Made by a program: the position numbers and the translations under genes
Part shown: piece after piece, positions 1-11,836 of the stretch
Numbering within the stretch: position 1 is the stretch's first letter
Layout: every line of letters starts with the position of its first letter
Notes under the pieces: model-generated
What the model saw: only the letters and a program-made list of their open reading frames with translations
The model's database searches: none
Told to the model about the DNA's origin: nothing
From: Gordonia sihwensis NBRC 108236
Lineage (GTDB): Bacteria; Actinomycetota; Actinomycetes; Mycobacteriales; Mycobacteriaceae
Direction of reading: 5' to 3'
NCBI RefSeq assembly: GCF_000333035.1
Contig: NZ_BANU01000003.1
Location: 1-64,000 of the forward strand
DNA: 64,000 nt

Positions 1-208
1 CGCAGCGGAGCGACGGAGCGTGTCGAGATTGCGGGTGGGTCTCGATGTGCCCGTGTCGCTTTGCTTCCCTCGGCTTTCTCGACGGGCCTGGATAACAGGG
101 TTATCGAGTAGCGGAGGAGCGCAGCGACGGAGCGTATCGAGATCGCGCGGGTGTGTCTCGATGCGCCGTGTCGCGTCGCTCCCTTGGCTCGACGAGCCGG
201 GGAGCAGG
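1..208. repeat. REP-like intergenic repeat, two diverged copies
   Basis: About 80-90 bases occur twice in direct orientation, near 1-90 and 116-200. Both copies contain GCGACGGAGCG, then TCGAGAT, then GTCTCGATG, then a GTGTCGC stretch and a CTCGAC end. Each copy is itself an imperfect inverted repeat, because the GAGCG..TCGAGA half mirrors the TCTCGATG..CGTCGCTC half. A short perfect palindrome (GATAAC, 3 nt, GTTATC) lies between the copies at 91-105. No gene is evident here; it follows the stop of the cyclophilin gene and may act as a terminator-like or REP element. Confidence 0.55.
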
Positions 209-224
209 GGCACTCGTGCTCGGG

Positions 225-1154
225 CTATTCGGTGATCGAAGTCGACTTGATCTGCAGCGGGGTCTTCGGGAAACCGTTGGTGTCGGTGCCGATCGGACCC
301 GGATCGATGCCGCCCGCGACCACCTTGTCGATGATCTTCATGCCGGCGTCGTCGACCTTGCCGACCACGGCGAGGGTCGGGGTGAGCTGGGTGTCCTTGG
401 TCACGATGAAGAACTGGGCGCTGCCGGTGTTGGCGACGCCGTTCTGTTCGTCGTTCCGGTTCGCGATCGCGACGGTGCCGCGCGGGTAGACCACCGGGGG
501 AGTCATGCCCATCTGCAACATCTGCGGGCTGATCTCGCCCTCTTTAAGGTTCGTGGGGTTCTCGTCGGGACTGCTCCAGCCGGGGGCGCCGGCGCCGGTG
601 CGCGTCGGGTCGCCGCACTGCAGGATGTGGAGCTGATCGCTCTGCGCGAGCCGGTGGCAGTCGGTGCCGTCGTAGTAGTGGTTGTCGGAGAGCGAGACGA
701 TCGCGTTCACATTGCACGGCGCCTCGGAGCGGTCCAGGGTGATCGGCACCTGTCCGAGGTTGGTGTCCAGCGTCCATCCGACGGTGCCGGTGTTGAGCGT
801 CCGGCTCTCCGGCATCGGGGAGGTGCGCAGCTTGCCTGCACCCTCGCGCATGAATGCGATGTACTGCTCGCCCTTGGCCTTCTGATCGGCCGGCGCGGTC
901 TTGAGCTGCTCTTCGAGCGACTTGAGCTGCTGGTCCAGATCGTTGGGCGTCTTGGTGTACGTGCATTCGGTGTGCCGCTGGTCGTCCCAATGCCGGTAGT
1001 AGAAGTAGCCGCCGACGGCGACCGCGGCCAGCACCACCACGCTGCACACTGAGATGATCGTGATCCGCCGCTGCCGTGCGGCACGGCGCTCGCTCTCGAG
1101 CCGCTCTTCCAGCTTGCGGCGGGCAGCGTCGCGACGCTCTTCGTTGGACGACAC
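225..1154 (-). CDS. ppiB: Membrane-anchored cyclophilin-type peptidylprolyl isomerase
   Basis: This protein should speed cis-trans isomerisation of peptidyl-prolyl bonds outside the membrane. The first 30 residues are charged and rich in Arg and Glu. One membrane segment follows at about 31-54, then a linker, then a cyclophilin-like beta-barrel domain from about 127 to the end. Recognisable stretches are QVPITLDRSEAP, FFIVTKDTQLTP and VVGKVDDAGM. The GTG start at 1154 is chosen because AGGAGG sits 10 nt upstream; the open frame continues further upstream without such support. At 309 residues it matches mycobacterial homologues. It is divergent from the hydrolase-hisS pair, the same neighbourhood as in mycobacteria. 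The product class is well supported; substrates are unknown. Confidence 0.9.
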   Translation of the reverse strand: MSSNEERRDAARRKLEERLESERRAARQRRITIISVCSVVVLAAVAVGGYFYYRHWDDQRHTECTYTKTPNDLDQQLKSLEEQLKTAPADQKAKGEQYIAFMREGAGKLRTSPMPESRTLNTGTVGWTLDTNLGQVPITLDRSEAPCNVNAIVSLSDNHYYDGTDCHRLAQSDQLHILQCGDPTRTGAGAPGWSSPDENPTNLKEGEISPQMLQMGMTPPVVYPRGTVAIANRNDEQNGVANTGSAQFFIVTKDTQLTPTLAVVGKVDDAGMKIIDKVVAGGIDPGPIGTDTNGFPKTPLQIKSTSITE

Positions 1155-1212
1155 GCTGGTGGAACCTCCTGTGCGGCATGTGGGACTGAGCACTGTCACG
1201 GCAGCGCGCCCC

Positions 1213-1218
1213 ATGCTA
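1213..1218 (-). promoter_or_regulatory. Possible -10 box for the cyclophilin gene
   Basis: TAGCAT on the minus strand matches the actinobacterial TANNNT -10 pattern and would start an mRNA near 1206 with a leader of roughly 50 nt ending in a good SD. No convincing -35 is visible, so this is only a candidate. Confidence 0.3.
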
Positions 1219-1305
1219 TCGCAGCGGTCTTCGGGGCCGATGAGACAATGGACTCCGACGTGTCGCCCTGCAGATCGCCGGGCGTTGACGAGGAGGTGTG
1301 CCACC

Positions 1306-1989
1306 GTGCTGATCGCCGGATTCCCCGCGGGCATGTTCCAGACCAACTGCTATCTGGTCGCCGAGGACCGGGGAAGCGACGCGGTCATCATCGATCCGGG
1401 CCAGGACGCGGCGCCCCAGGTTCGCGCGGCGCTCGCCGAATACGACCTGACGCCGGTGGCCGTCTTCCTGACCCACGGTCATCTCGACCACACCTGGAAT
1501 GCCGCCGAACTCGCCGACGAGTATTCGATCCCGGTGTACATCCACGCCGACGACCGCCCGATGCTGACCGATCCCGGCATGGGCCTGGGCAGCGCGCTCT
1601 CGTCGATGATCGGCGACATGACCTTCGACGAACCGGAGAAGGTCATCGAGTTCGTCGACGGCGAGGACGTGGACGCGGCGGGAATCCGATGGTCGGTGGA
1701 CCACGCGCCCGGGCACTCGCTGGGCAGTGTGCTGCTGACGCCGGACTCGGGTGAGGTCTGCTTCTCCGGCGACGTACTGTTCAATGGGTCGATCGGCCGG
1801 ACCGACCTGCCCGGCGGCAGCCACCGCACGCTGCTCGAGTCGATCGCGGACAAGCTGATGGTGCGCGGCGACGACGTCGTGATCCTCCCGGGTCACGGAC
1901 CCCAGACCACGATCGGAGCCGAGCGGGCCTCCAACCCGTTCCTGCTCGATCTTCCCGATGCGAACAAGAAAGGACGTTTCGGACTGTGA
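1306..1989 (+). CDS. Metallo-beta-lactamase-fold hydrolase (glyoxalase II-like)
   Basis: A 227-residue single-domain hydrolase of the metallo-beta-lactamase fold. The metal-binding signature THGHLDH lies near residues 52-58. Further ligands are in HAPGHSLGS, in FSGDVLF (bridging Asp) and in LPGHGP. The pattern fits the hydroxyacylglutathione-hydrolase-like branch, which hydrolyses thioesters, but actinomycetes of this group use mycothiol rather than glutathione, so the substrate is open. The GTG start has AGGAGG 9 nt upstream. The stop overlaps the hisS start as GTGA, so the two are translationally coupled, as in the mycobacterial gene pair. Confidence 0.85.
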   Translation: MLIAGFPAGMFQTNCYLVAEDRGSDAVIIDPGQDAAPQVRAALAEYDLTPVAVFLTHGHLDHTWNAAELADEYSIPVYIHADDRPMLTDPGMGLGSALSSMIGDMTFDEPEKVIEFVDGEDVDAAGIRWSVDHAPGHSLGSVLLTPDSGEVCFSGDVLFNGSIGRTDLPGGSHRTLLESIADKLMVRGDDVVILPGHGPQTTIGAERASNPFLLDLPDANKKGRFGL

Positions 1990-3251
1990 GTGGAGAATTT
2001 GCGGCGCCGAAAGGCATCCCCGACTACTTCCCGCCGGCCTCGGCGGACTTCCTCGCGGTACGGAACGCACTGACCGGCGCGGCGCACCGCGCGGGCTACG
2101 GGCACATCGAACTGCCGATCTTCGAGGACACCGCGCTCTTCGCCCGCGGCGTCGGCGAGTCGACCGACGTCGTCAGCAAGGAGATGTACACCTTCGCCGA
2201 TCGCGGCGGCCGCTCGGTGACGCTGCGTCCGGAGGGCACGGCGGGCGTCATGCGCGCGGTGATCCAGCACGGTCTCGATCGCGGCCAGCTCCCGGTCAAG
2301 CTCTGCTACGCGGGCCCCTTCTTCCGGTATGAGCGGCCGCAGGCCGGCCGCTACCGCCAGCTCCAGCAGGTCGGGATCGAGGCCATCGGCGTCGACGACC
2401 CCGCGCTCGACGCCGAGGTGATCGCGGTGGCCGACGAGGGATACAAGCGTCTCGGTCTGTCCGGCTACCGACTCGAACTCACTTCGCTGGGCGACGACAC
2501 CTGCCGCCCGCAGTACCGGGAAGCGTTGCAGCAGTTCCTGTTCGGTCTCGACCTCGACGAGGCGACGCGCGCGAGAGCGGAGATCAATCCGTTGCGCGTG
2601 CTCGACGACAAGCGGCCGGAGATCAAGGAGGCGACCGCGAGCGCGCCGCTGATGCTCGACCACCTGAGCGACTCGGCACGCGATCACTTCGAGCAGGTCC
2701 GGGGTCACCTCGACCGGCTGGGCGTCGAGTACGTGATCAATCCGCGCCTGGTGCGCGGGCTGGACTACTACACCAAGACCACCTTCGAGTTCGTCCACGA
2801 CGGTCTCGGCGCGCAGTCGGGGATCGGCGGCGGTGGGCGCTACGACGGTCTGATGCGTCAGGTGGGAGGCAAGCAGGATCTCTCGGGCATCGGTTTCGGG
2901 ATCGGCGTGGACCGGACGGTGCTGGCGCTGGAGGCCGAAGGCGTCTCGGTGGCCGGCGAAGGCCGGGTTCAGGTATTCGGCGTTCCCCTCGGAACCGCGG
3001 CCAAGAGTGAGTTGGTCTCGCTCGCAGCGCAGTTGCGTGCCGCGGGCGTCAGCGTCGACCTCGCCTACGGTGATCGCGGGCTGAAGGGCGCGATGAAGGC
3101 GGCCGACCGCTCGGGGGCCCGCCTCGCCCTGGTTCTCGGTGATCGCGAACTCGAGGAGCGCACGATCGAGCTCAAGGATCTGTCGAATGGCGAACAGCGC
3201 CGGATCGGCCTGGACGACGCGGTCGCGTCGGTGGTCGCCGCGCTGGCCTGA
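1986..3251 (+). CDS. hisS: Histidyl-tRNA synthetase
   Basis: A class II aminoacyl-tRNA synthetase that charges tRNA-His with histidine in the cytoplasm. Visible landmarks are the RPEGTAG stretch, motif 2 [14 protein letters not shown], the histidine-specific [12 protein letters not shown] and GGGGRYDGL segments, and motif 3 [10 protein letters not shown]. An anticodon-binding domain of about 90 residues follows. The length of 421 residues is normal. The GTG start overlaps the stop of the upstream hydrolase by four bases. It converges with the metallopeptidase gene, with only 10 bases between the two stops and no hairpin seen there. Confidence 0.97.
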   Translation: MSGEFAAPKGIPDYFPPASADFLAVRNALTGAAHRAGYGHIELPIFEDTALFARGVGESTDVVSKEMYTFADRGGRSVTLRPEGTAGVMRAVIQHGLDRGQLPVKLCYAGPFFRYERPQAGRYRQLQQVGIEAIGVDDPALDAEVIAVADEGYKRLGLSGYRLELTSLGDDTCRPQYREALQQFLFGLDLDEATRARAEINPLRVLDDKRPEIKEATASAPLMLDHLSDSARDHFEQVRGHLDRLGVEYVINPRLVRGLDYYTKTTFEFVHDGLGAQSGIGGGGRYDGLMRQVGGKQDLSGIGFGIGVDRTVLALEAEGVSVAGEGRVQVFGVPLGTAAKSELVSLAAQLRAAGVSVDLAYGDRGLKGAMKAADRSGARLALVLGDRELEERTIELKDLSNGEQRRIGLDDAVASVVAALA

Positions 3252-3261
3252 GCCGGCGCGA

Positions 3262-4134
3262 TCAGAGGTCGTTGGTCGCGAAGGTGTCGCACCGGCGGGC
3301 GTCGCCGCCGTCGTAGCCGATCTTGAACCAGCGGACGCGCTGCGCCGCCGAACCGTGCGTCCAGCTCTCCGGGTTGGAGCGCGAGCCCTGGATGGTGTCG
3401 TCGCCGATGGCCTTGGCGCTCTGGATCACGGTCTCGATCTGCTCGTCGGACAGCGGTTCCAGCATTGCGTCGGGACCCTTGTCGGCATGATGTGCCCACA
3501 CACCCGCGAGGCAGTCGGCCTGGAGTTCGATGCGCACCGAGCCGGCGTTGCCCATGCGCTGCCCCTTCGCCAGCACGCCGGTCAGGTTCTCGACGTGATG
3601 GCCGAACTCGTGCGCGACGACGTACTCCTGGGCCAGCGGACCGTCGGACCCGCCCATCCTCTTGAGGTCGGCGAAGAACGACGGATCGAAGTAGGCGGTC
3701 TCGTCGCCCGGACAGTAGAACGGCCCCATCGCCGACGACGCGGCGCCGCACGCCGTGTTCACGCTGCCGCTGAAGACCACCGTCTTGGGCTGGGTGTAGC
3801 CCGGCATCAGGTTCGACCACACCTTGTCGAGGCTGATCGTCGTGGCTTTGATGCGGCACGCGTCGTCGGTGTTGGCCATCTCGACGGTGCAACTGTCGAG
3901 ATGGCGCTGCATCTCGGCGTTGTTCGAACCGGCGCCCGAACCGGCGACCTGCTGGTTCGACGACGAGTCCGAGCCTCCGCCGAGAATGTCCCCGGGGTTG
4001 ATACCGAACAGCAGCGCCACGATCGCCACGACGATGCCGGCCGCGCCCCCGACGACCATGCGCCCGCCGCCTCCTCCCGAGCCGCCGGCGCTGACATTCC
4101 CGCCCTCGAGCGGGCCGCTCCCTCGAAACGTCAT
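3262..4134 (-). CDS. Neutral zinc metallopeptidase, membrane-anchored
   Basis: A member of the YpfJ-type putative neutral zinc metallopeptidase family. The N-terminus is a glycine-rich cytoplasmic tail, followed by one membrane segment at about 26-46 and a Ser/Gly linker. The protease domain carries HEFGH at 175-179 (two zinc-ligand His and the catalytic Glu) and RIELQADCLAGVW at about 201-213, which supplies a third ligand. Two cysteine pairs suggest an extracytoplasmic location. ATG 4134 is chosen because a TANNNT box ends 6 nt before it and there is no SD; the frame stays open upstream but lacks a better start. The physiological substrate is not known. Confidence 0.85.
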   Translation of the reverse strand: MTFRGSGPLEGGNVSAGGSGGGGGRMVVGGAAGIVVAIVALLFGINPGDILGGGSDSSSNQQVAGSGAGSNNAEMQRHLDSCTVEMANTDDACRIKATTISLDKVWSNLMPGYTQPKTVVFSGSVNTACGAASSAMGPFYCPGDETAYFDPSFFADLKRMGGSDGPLAQEYVVAHEFGHHVENLTGVLAKGQRMGNAGSVRIELQADCLAGVWAHHADKGPDAMLEPLSDEQIETVIQSAKAIGDDTIQGSRSNPESWTHGSAAQRVRWFKIGYDGGDARRCDTFATNDL

Positions 4135-4140
4135 GGGCTT

Positions 4141-4146
4141 ACAGTA
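4141..4146 (-). promoter_or_regulatory. -10 box of a probable leaderless promoter (metallopeptidase)
   Basis: TACTGT on the minus strand lies exactly 6 nt before ATG 4134 and no SD precedes the ATG. This spacing would place the transcription start on the start codon. Confidence 0.5.
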
Positions 4147-4270
4147 GCCGCGACATCGGCGGCCGGCCGTGACGTCGATGCGACTGTCGCTTTGTCGGTG
4201 GGGGTCCGTAGAATCGGCTGGAACAGCGTGAACCCTGGCAGCTCTGTGCTGCGCAGAAGGAAGGAACCCA

Positions 4271-6106
4271 GTGCTCCGCACTCATTTCGCCGGATCGTTG
4301 CGTCGTGAGGACGCCTCGCAGACCGTCACCGTCGTCGGATGGGTGGCGCGCCGGCGCGACCACGGTGGAGTCGTCTTCATCGATCTGCGTGACTCGTCCG
4401 GTCTGGTGCAGGTGGTCTTCCGCGACGAACAGGTCGCCGAAGCGGCTCATCGGCTGCGCGCCGAGTACTGCGTCCAGGTCACCGGCGAGGTGGAGGTCCG
4501 GCCGGAAGGCAGCGAGAACGCCTCGCTCGCCTCCGGTGCGATCGAGATCAACGCCCGCGAACTCGTGGTCCTCAACGAGTCGGCTCCGCTCCCGTTCCAG
4601 CTCGACGAGCAGCCCGGCGAGGAGGCGCGACTGCGCCATCGCTACCTCGATCTGCGCCGCGAGGGACCGGCGAAGGCCATCCGGCTGCGCTCGCAGGTGA
4701 GTGCGGCGGCGCGGTCGGTGCTGGGTGCGCACGACTTCGTCGAGATCGAGACGCCGACGCTGACCCGGTCGACACCCGAGGGCGCCCGCGACTTCCTCGT
4801 GCCCGCGCGACTGCAGCCGGGATCGTTCTACGCACTGCCGCAGAGCCCGCAGCTGTTCAAGCAGTTGCTGATGGTCGCGGGCATGGAGCGGTACTACCAG
4901 ATCGCACGCTGCTACCGGGACGAGGACTTCCGCGCCGACCGGCAGCCGGAGTTCACCCAGCTCGACATCGAGATGAGCTTCGTCGACGAGGACGACGTGA
5001 TCGCCCTCGCCGAGGAGATCCTCGCGGCGCTGTGGAAGCTGATCGGCGTCGAGATCACCACGCCGATCCCGCGGATGACGTACGCGGACGCCATGCGGCG
5101 CTTCGGCAGCGACAAGCCCGATCTGCGCTTCGACATCGAACTCGTCGAGTGCACCGAGTTCTTCGCCGACACCCCGTTCCGCGTCTTCCAGGCGCCGTAC
5201 GTCGGCGCCGTGGTGATGCCCGGCGGCGCGTCGCAGCCGCGCAGGCAGCTCGACGCCTGGCAGGAGTGGGCCAAGCAGCGCGGCGCCCGCGGCCTGGCGT
5301 ACGTGCTGGTCCAGGAGGACGGCAGCCTCACGGGGCCGGTCTCGAAGAACATCTCCGACGCCGAGCGCGAAGGTCTGGCGGCTCACGTCGGAGCCCAGCC
5401 GGGCGACTGCGTCTTCTTCGCGGCCGGTGCGGTCAAGAGCTCGCGGGCGCTGCTGGGCGCGGCCCGCGGTGAGATCGCCGAGAAGCTCGGGCTCATCAAG
5501 GACGGCGACTGGGCGTTCACCTGGGTCGTCGACGCCCCGCTGTTCGAGCCGGCCGACGACGCCACGGCCGCCGGCGACGTCGCGGTGGGGACGGGCGCGT
5601 GGACTGCCGTCCACCACGCCTTCACCTCGCCGAAGCCCGAGTCGATGGATCTGCTCGAATCGAACCCCGGCGAGGCGCTGGCCTACGCCTACGACATCGT
5701 CTGCAACGGCAACGAGATCGGCGGCGGTTCGATCCGCATCCATCGTCGCGATGTGCAGGAGCGTGTCTTCAAGATCATGGGCATCAGCGAGGAGGACGCG
5801 CAGGAGAAGTTCGGCTTCCTGCTCGACGCCTTCTCGTACGGTGCGCCGCCGCACGGCGGCATCGCCTTCGGCTGGGACCGGATCACCGCACTGCTCGCCG
5901 GCGAGCCGTCGATCCGCGAGGTGATCGCCTTCCCGAAGTCGGGAGGCGGCATCGACCCGCTGACCGACGCTCCGGCGCCGATCACTCCCGAGCAGCGCAA
6001 GGAGACCGGCATCGACGCGAAGCCGCAGAAGCCGGAGAACAACTCGGACAAGAAGAAGGTGGACGAGGCCGGTGCGGCCGCCGGAACGAAGGCGTCCGAA
6101 GCCTGA
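4271..6106 (+). CDS. aspS: Aspartyl-tRNA synthetase, probably non-discriminating
   Basis: A class IIb synthetase that attaches aspartate to tRNA-Asp, 611 residues, the usual bacterial length. It has an N-terminal OB-fold (about 1-110), the catalytic core with [31 protein letters not shown], and [19 protein letters not shown], the bacterial GAD insertion, and motif 3 GGIAFGWDR. The C-terminal tail after about 590 is charged and low-complexity. Residue 31 is His, in RRRDHGG, a feature linked in other bacteria to relaxed specificity that also charges tRNA-Asn. The GTG start is preceded by GAAGGAAGGAA. The next gene begins 7 bases after the stop. Confidence 0.96.
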   Translation: MLRTHFAGSLRREDASQTVTVVGWVARRRDHGGVVFIDLRDSSGLVQVVFRDEQVAEAAHRLRAEYCVQVTGEVEVRPEGSENASLASGAIEINARELVVLNESAPLPFQLDEQPGEEARLRHRYLDLRREGPAKAIRLRSQVSAAARSVLGAHDFVEIETPTLTRSTPEGARDFLVPARLQPGSFYALPQSPQLFKQLLMVAGMERYYQIARCYRDEDFRADRQPEFTQLDIEMSFVDEDDVIALAEEILAALWKLIGVEITTPIPRMTYADAMRRFGSDKPDLRFDIELVECTEFFADTPFRVFQAPYVGAVVMPGGASQPRRQLDAWQEWAKQRGARGLAYVLVQEDGSLTGPVSKNISDAEREGLAAHVGAQPGDCVFFAAGAVKSSRALLGAARGEIAEKLGLIKDGDWAFTWVVDAPLFEPADDATAAGDVAVGTGAWTAVHHAFTSPKPESMDLLESNPGEALAYAYDIVCNGNEIGGGSIRIHRRDVQERVFKIMGISEEDAQEKFGFLLDAFSYGAPPHGGIAFGWDRITALLAGEPSIREVIAFPKSGGGIDPLTDAPAPITPEQRKETGIDAKPQKPENNSDKKKVDEAGAAAGTKASEA

Positions 6107-6113
6107 GGAAGCC

Positions 6114-7259
6114 ATGACTGTAATCGCTGACGAACGGATCACGTCAGTTCTGGAGGCCGCCGAAGGCGTCCTCGCCAAGCGCGCGGGCACCGCGGTGCGG
6201 CTCGACGGACCCGAGGACCTCGGCGGGACCGGGCGGTCCACCGTCATCCGGGCCCGCGTGCTCGACAACCCGGTGTCGCTGGACCGAACCGTCGTCGTCA
6301 AGGCCTTCGACCAGCAGACTCCCGCGTCGCAGGTGCTCCGCGAGATCGCGTCCTACCGTTATGCCACGGCGCTGCCCACCCGTTCGCGGCCCGGGCCCCA
6401 GCTCCTCGCCTCCGAACTGGAGGCGCGCATTCTGGTGCTCACCGACCTCGGCCACGGCCGGCCGATGGTGGAACTGCTCGGCTCCAACGACGCCGACGAG
6501 GTGGAACGGGGTGTGAGCGCGTGGGGGCAGGCGCTCGGCCGGATGCACGCCGCCACTCTCGGGGGCGAAGAGGACTTCCGCACCCTGATGCACATCAGCG
6601 GCAAGGACCGCGGCGGCACCGCCTCGCGCATCTTCGCCTCCGACGGCGGCATCGTCGACGAGGCCGCGGCCTCGGTGGACGCGTATGAGCAGATTCTCGA
6701 ACGCATCGACGTCGAGTTGCCGGCAGGCGCCCGCGAGACGCTCGAGAACAGCCTGCGGCTGTTCGACGAAGGGGACTTCCGGGCGTTCAGTCCGGCCGAC
6801 GTCGGCCCGGAGAACATTCTCATCAACGGTGACGGCGTCCAGTTCATGGATTACGAGTGGGGCGAGTTCCGCGATGCGGCACTCGATGTGGCGTACGCGC
6901 TCGCGACCTTCCCGGCCCGGCTCGCCGTCGATGTGGTGCCCGAGCGGCTCGAGTTGGAGAAGTCCCTCGCGGACGCCTGGCGCGGCGAGGTGAAGCCGCT
7001 GTGGCCGTCGATCAGCGATCGCGGCCTCGCCGAACGGATCTTCCACGCGCGTGCGCTGTGGGTGTGGCTGTCCACCTACTGGCTCATCCGCGGCGACTCC
7101 AGCGGACACGACTGGGCGCTGCACACCACGGACGCGCGCGTGGTGCTGTCCCGGTGGGCCGACCTCGCCGATTCGGGGGACTCGTACGACGTCGGCGGCG
7201 AGTTCATCGACGCCGCGGACCGGATGCAAGAGGCCCTGCGGATCTACTGGTTCGGGTGA
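6114..7259 (+). CDS. Aminoglycoside phosphotransferase-like (kinase-fold) protein
   Basis: A 381-residue cytoplasmic protein with kinase-fold hallmarks but no named family. VVVKAF (Lys63) and LREIASY (Glu78) resemble the ATP-anchoring Lys-Glu pair. SPADVGPENIL (Asp229, Asn234) matches the catalytic loop, and FMDYEWGEFRDAALDVAYA (Asp246) matches the metal-binding Asp segment of the APH and choline-kinase superfamily. The usual His of the HGD motif is Pro here. It could be a small-molecule kinase or a weakened relative. ATG 6114 follows GAGGAAGCC, 7 bases after the aspS stop, so it is likely co-transcribed with aspS. The substrate is unknown. Confidence 0.75.
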   Translation: MTVIADERITSVLEAAEGVLAKRAGTAVRLDGPEDLGGTGRSTVIRARVLDNPVSLDRTVVVKAFDQQTPASQVLREIASYRYATALPTRSRPGPQLLASELEARILVLTDLGHGRPMVELLGSNDADEVERGVSAWGQALGRMHAATLGGEEDFRTLMHISGKDRGGTASRIFASDGGIVDEAAASVDAYEQILERIDVELPAGARETLENSLRLFDEGDFRAFSPADVGPENILINGDGVQFMDYEWGEFRDAALDVAYALATFPARLAVDVVPERLELEKSLADAWRGEVKPLWPSISDRGLAERIFHARALWVWLSTYWLIRGDSSGHDWALHTTDARVVLSRWADLADSGDSYDVGGEFIDAADRMQEALRIYWFG

Positions 7260-7268
7260 TCGGGAGCT

Positions 7269-8633
7269 GTGGACGACGGTCTGTTCGGGACACCGGACGA
7301 TTCCGGTGACGCGGTCGAGTCCGGTGCGGCCGGTCGGCCCGCGCCGCCGCTCGCCGTCCGGATGCGTCCGGCGTCGCTCGATGAGATCGTCGGCCAGGAA
7401 CATCTGCTCGGCGGGCGTTCGCCGCTGCGGCGGCTGATCGCCGGTTCGGGTGCCGCGTCGGTACTGCTCTACGGTCCGCCCGGCACCGGCAAGACCACGA
7501 TGGCCTCGCTCATCAGCCAGGCCACCGGCGGTCGTTTCGAGGCGCTCTCGGCACTCTCGTCGGGCGTCAAGGAAGTCCGTGCCGTCATCGACATGGCCCG
7601 GCGACGGCTGGCGCACGGACAGCAGACGGTGCTGTTCATCGACGAGGTCCACCGGTTCTCGAAGACTCAGCAGGACGCGCTCCTCGACGCCGTGGAGAAC
7701 CGGATCGTGCTGCTGGTGGCGGCGACCACGGAGAATCCGTCGTTCTCGGTGGTCGCGCCGCTGTTGTCGCGGTCGCTGGTGCTCCAGTTGCGGTCGCTGA
7801 CCGACGACGACGTCGAGACCGTGCTGCGCCGGGCCGTCGCCGATCCGCGCGGCCTCGACGGCTCCGTGGAACTGTCCGACGAGGCGCTCGACCACCTGGT
7901 CGCGGTGGCGGGCGGTGACGCGCGGCGCGCGCTGACCGCACTGGAGGCGAGCGCGGACGCGGCCGAGGCCGGCGATGTGATCGAGGTCGCCGACGTGGAG
8001 GCCGCCATCGACCGCGCCGCGGTCCGCTACGACCGCGACGGCGATCAGCACTACGACGTCACGAGTGCCTTCATCAAGTCGATCCGCGGATCGGATGTCG
8101 ACGCCGCGCTGCACTATCTGGCGAGGATGATCACCGCGGGGGAGGATCCCCGATTCATCGCGCGGCGATTGATGATCCACGCCAGTGAGGACATCGGCAT
8201 GGCCGACCCGACGGCGCTGCAGGCGGCGGTCGCCGCCGCGCAGGTCGTGCAGATGGTTGGGATGCCCGAGGCGCAGCTCGCGTTGGCCCAGGCCACCGTC
8301 CATCTGGCGACCGCGCCGAAGTCCGGTGCGGTGACTTCGGCGCTGGGGAAGGCGATGACCGATGTGGCGGCGGGCAAGGCCGGCGCCGTCCCGCCGCACC
8401 TGCGCGACGGTCATTACGCGGGAGCCAAGAAGTTGGGCAACGCGATCGGATACCGGTTCCCGCACGACGACCCCGACGGGGTGCTGGCGCAGCAGTACGC
8501 ACCGGACGCGCTCGTCGGCGTCGACTACTACGAGCCGACCGACCACGGATTCGAACGGGAACTCGCCCCGCGCGTGGGTCGTCTGCGCTCCATCGTGCGC
8601 GGGCTCACTTCCCGGGGGCGCTCCCGCAGGTGA
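7269..8633 (+). CDS. rarA: Replication-associated recombination protein A (RarA/MgsA), AAA+ ATPase
   Basis: A clamp-loader-like AAA+ ATPase that acts at stalled or gapped replication forks. It has [18 protein letters not shown] before the ATPase core, Walker A GPPGTGKT at 69-76, Walker [10 protein letters not shown], a sensor-1 region [10 protein letters not shown], and the C-terminal tetramerisation region with [19 protein letters not shown] and the [10 protein letters not shown] helix. The length of 454 residues is typical. The GTG start lies 9 bases after the previous stop. It sits upstream of alaS, as in mycobacteria, but alaS has its own promoter candidate. Confidence 0.95.
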   Translation: MDDGLFGTPDDSGDAVESGAAGRPAPPLAVRMRPASLDEIVGQEHLLGGRSPLRRLIAGSGAASVLLYGPPGTGKTTMASLISQATGGRFEALSALSSGVKEVRAVIDMARRRLAHGQQTVLFIDEVHRFSKTQQDALLDAVENRIVLLVAATTENPSFSVVAPLLSRSLVLQLRSLTDDDVETVLRRAVADPRGLDGSVELSDEALDHLVAVAGGDARRALTALEASADAAEAGDVIEVADVEAAIDRAAVRYDRDGDQHYDVTSAFIKSIRGSDVDAALHYLARMITAGEDPRFIARRLMIHASEDIGMADPTALQAAVAAAQVVQMVGMPEAQLALAQATVHLATAPKSGAVTSALGKAMTDVAAGKAGAVPPHLRDGHYAGAKKLGNAIGYRFPHDDPDGVLAQQYAPDALVGVDYYEPTDHGFERELAPRVGRLRSIVRGLTSRGRSRR

Positions 8634-8648
8634 CGCGCCGGTGGGGCG

Positions 8649-8654
8649 TAAACT
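8649..8654 (+). promoter_or_regulatory. Candidate -10 box for alaS
   Basis: TAAACT lies 16 bases after the rarA stop and about 50 bases before the alaS GTG. It would give a leader of roughly 40 nt containing GAAGGA upstream of the start. Confidence 0.4.
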
Positions 8655-8699
8655 CGACTGTTGATTCTCTGCCCGACTTCTACGAAGGACACCGCCGCA

Positions 8700-11377
<2,678 letters not shown>

Positions 11378-11381
<4 letters not shown>

Positions 11382-11806
11382 TCTCACCTCGCGGACGCCG
11401 CATCGCCATCGACGTGGGAAGCGTGCGCGTCGGGGTCGCGGTGTGCGACCCCGACGGAATCCTGGCGACCCCGGTCGAGACGGTCCGGCGCGCCAAGGAC
11501 GGTTCCGACGTGGCGCGGATCGTGGAGATCATCGCCGAGTACGAGGCGATCGGCGTGGTGATCGGCCTGCCGCGGACACTGCGCGGCGAAGAGGGACCGG
11601 CGGTCCGTGCCGCGCGGTATTTCGGACGTCAACTGGCGGCCGAAGCCGACGGAGTCGCGATCGAGTTCTACGACGAGAGGCTCACCACAGTCACTGCGAC
11701 TGCTGCGCTGCGTGCGTCGGGAGTGAAAGCGAAAGACGCGCGTGCCGTCGTGGATCAGGCTGCGGCTGTCGCTATCCTTCAGGGATGGCTCGACGCGCAA
11801 CGATGA
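11378..11806 (+). CDS. ruvX: Holliday junction resolvase-like protein RuvX (YqgF)
   Basis: A small RNase H-fold nuclease of the YqgF family, which is also linked to 16S rRNA 5' processing. [13 protein letters not shown] holds the first catalytic Asp, [13 protein letters not shown] the middle motif, and [10 protein letters not shown] the next acidic motif; [19 protein letters not shown] carries the final Asp. The length of 142 residues is standard. It overlaps alaS by four bases and precedes mltG by 30 bases, the conserved alaS-ruvX-mltG-aroE order of mycobacteria. Confidence 0.94.
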
Positions 11807-11836
11807 GCCGCCAGCCGACGAGGAGGAATCTCTCAA

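Noticed and set aside
91..105. GATAAC/GTTATC palindrome as an operator
   Set aside because: It lies downstream of the cyclophilin stop, inside a repeat region, with no promoter nearby that it could control.
4139..6301. A 720-codon open frame antisense to aspS
   Set aside because: It has no recognisable domain and mirrors codon bias of aspS.
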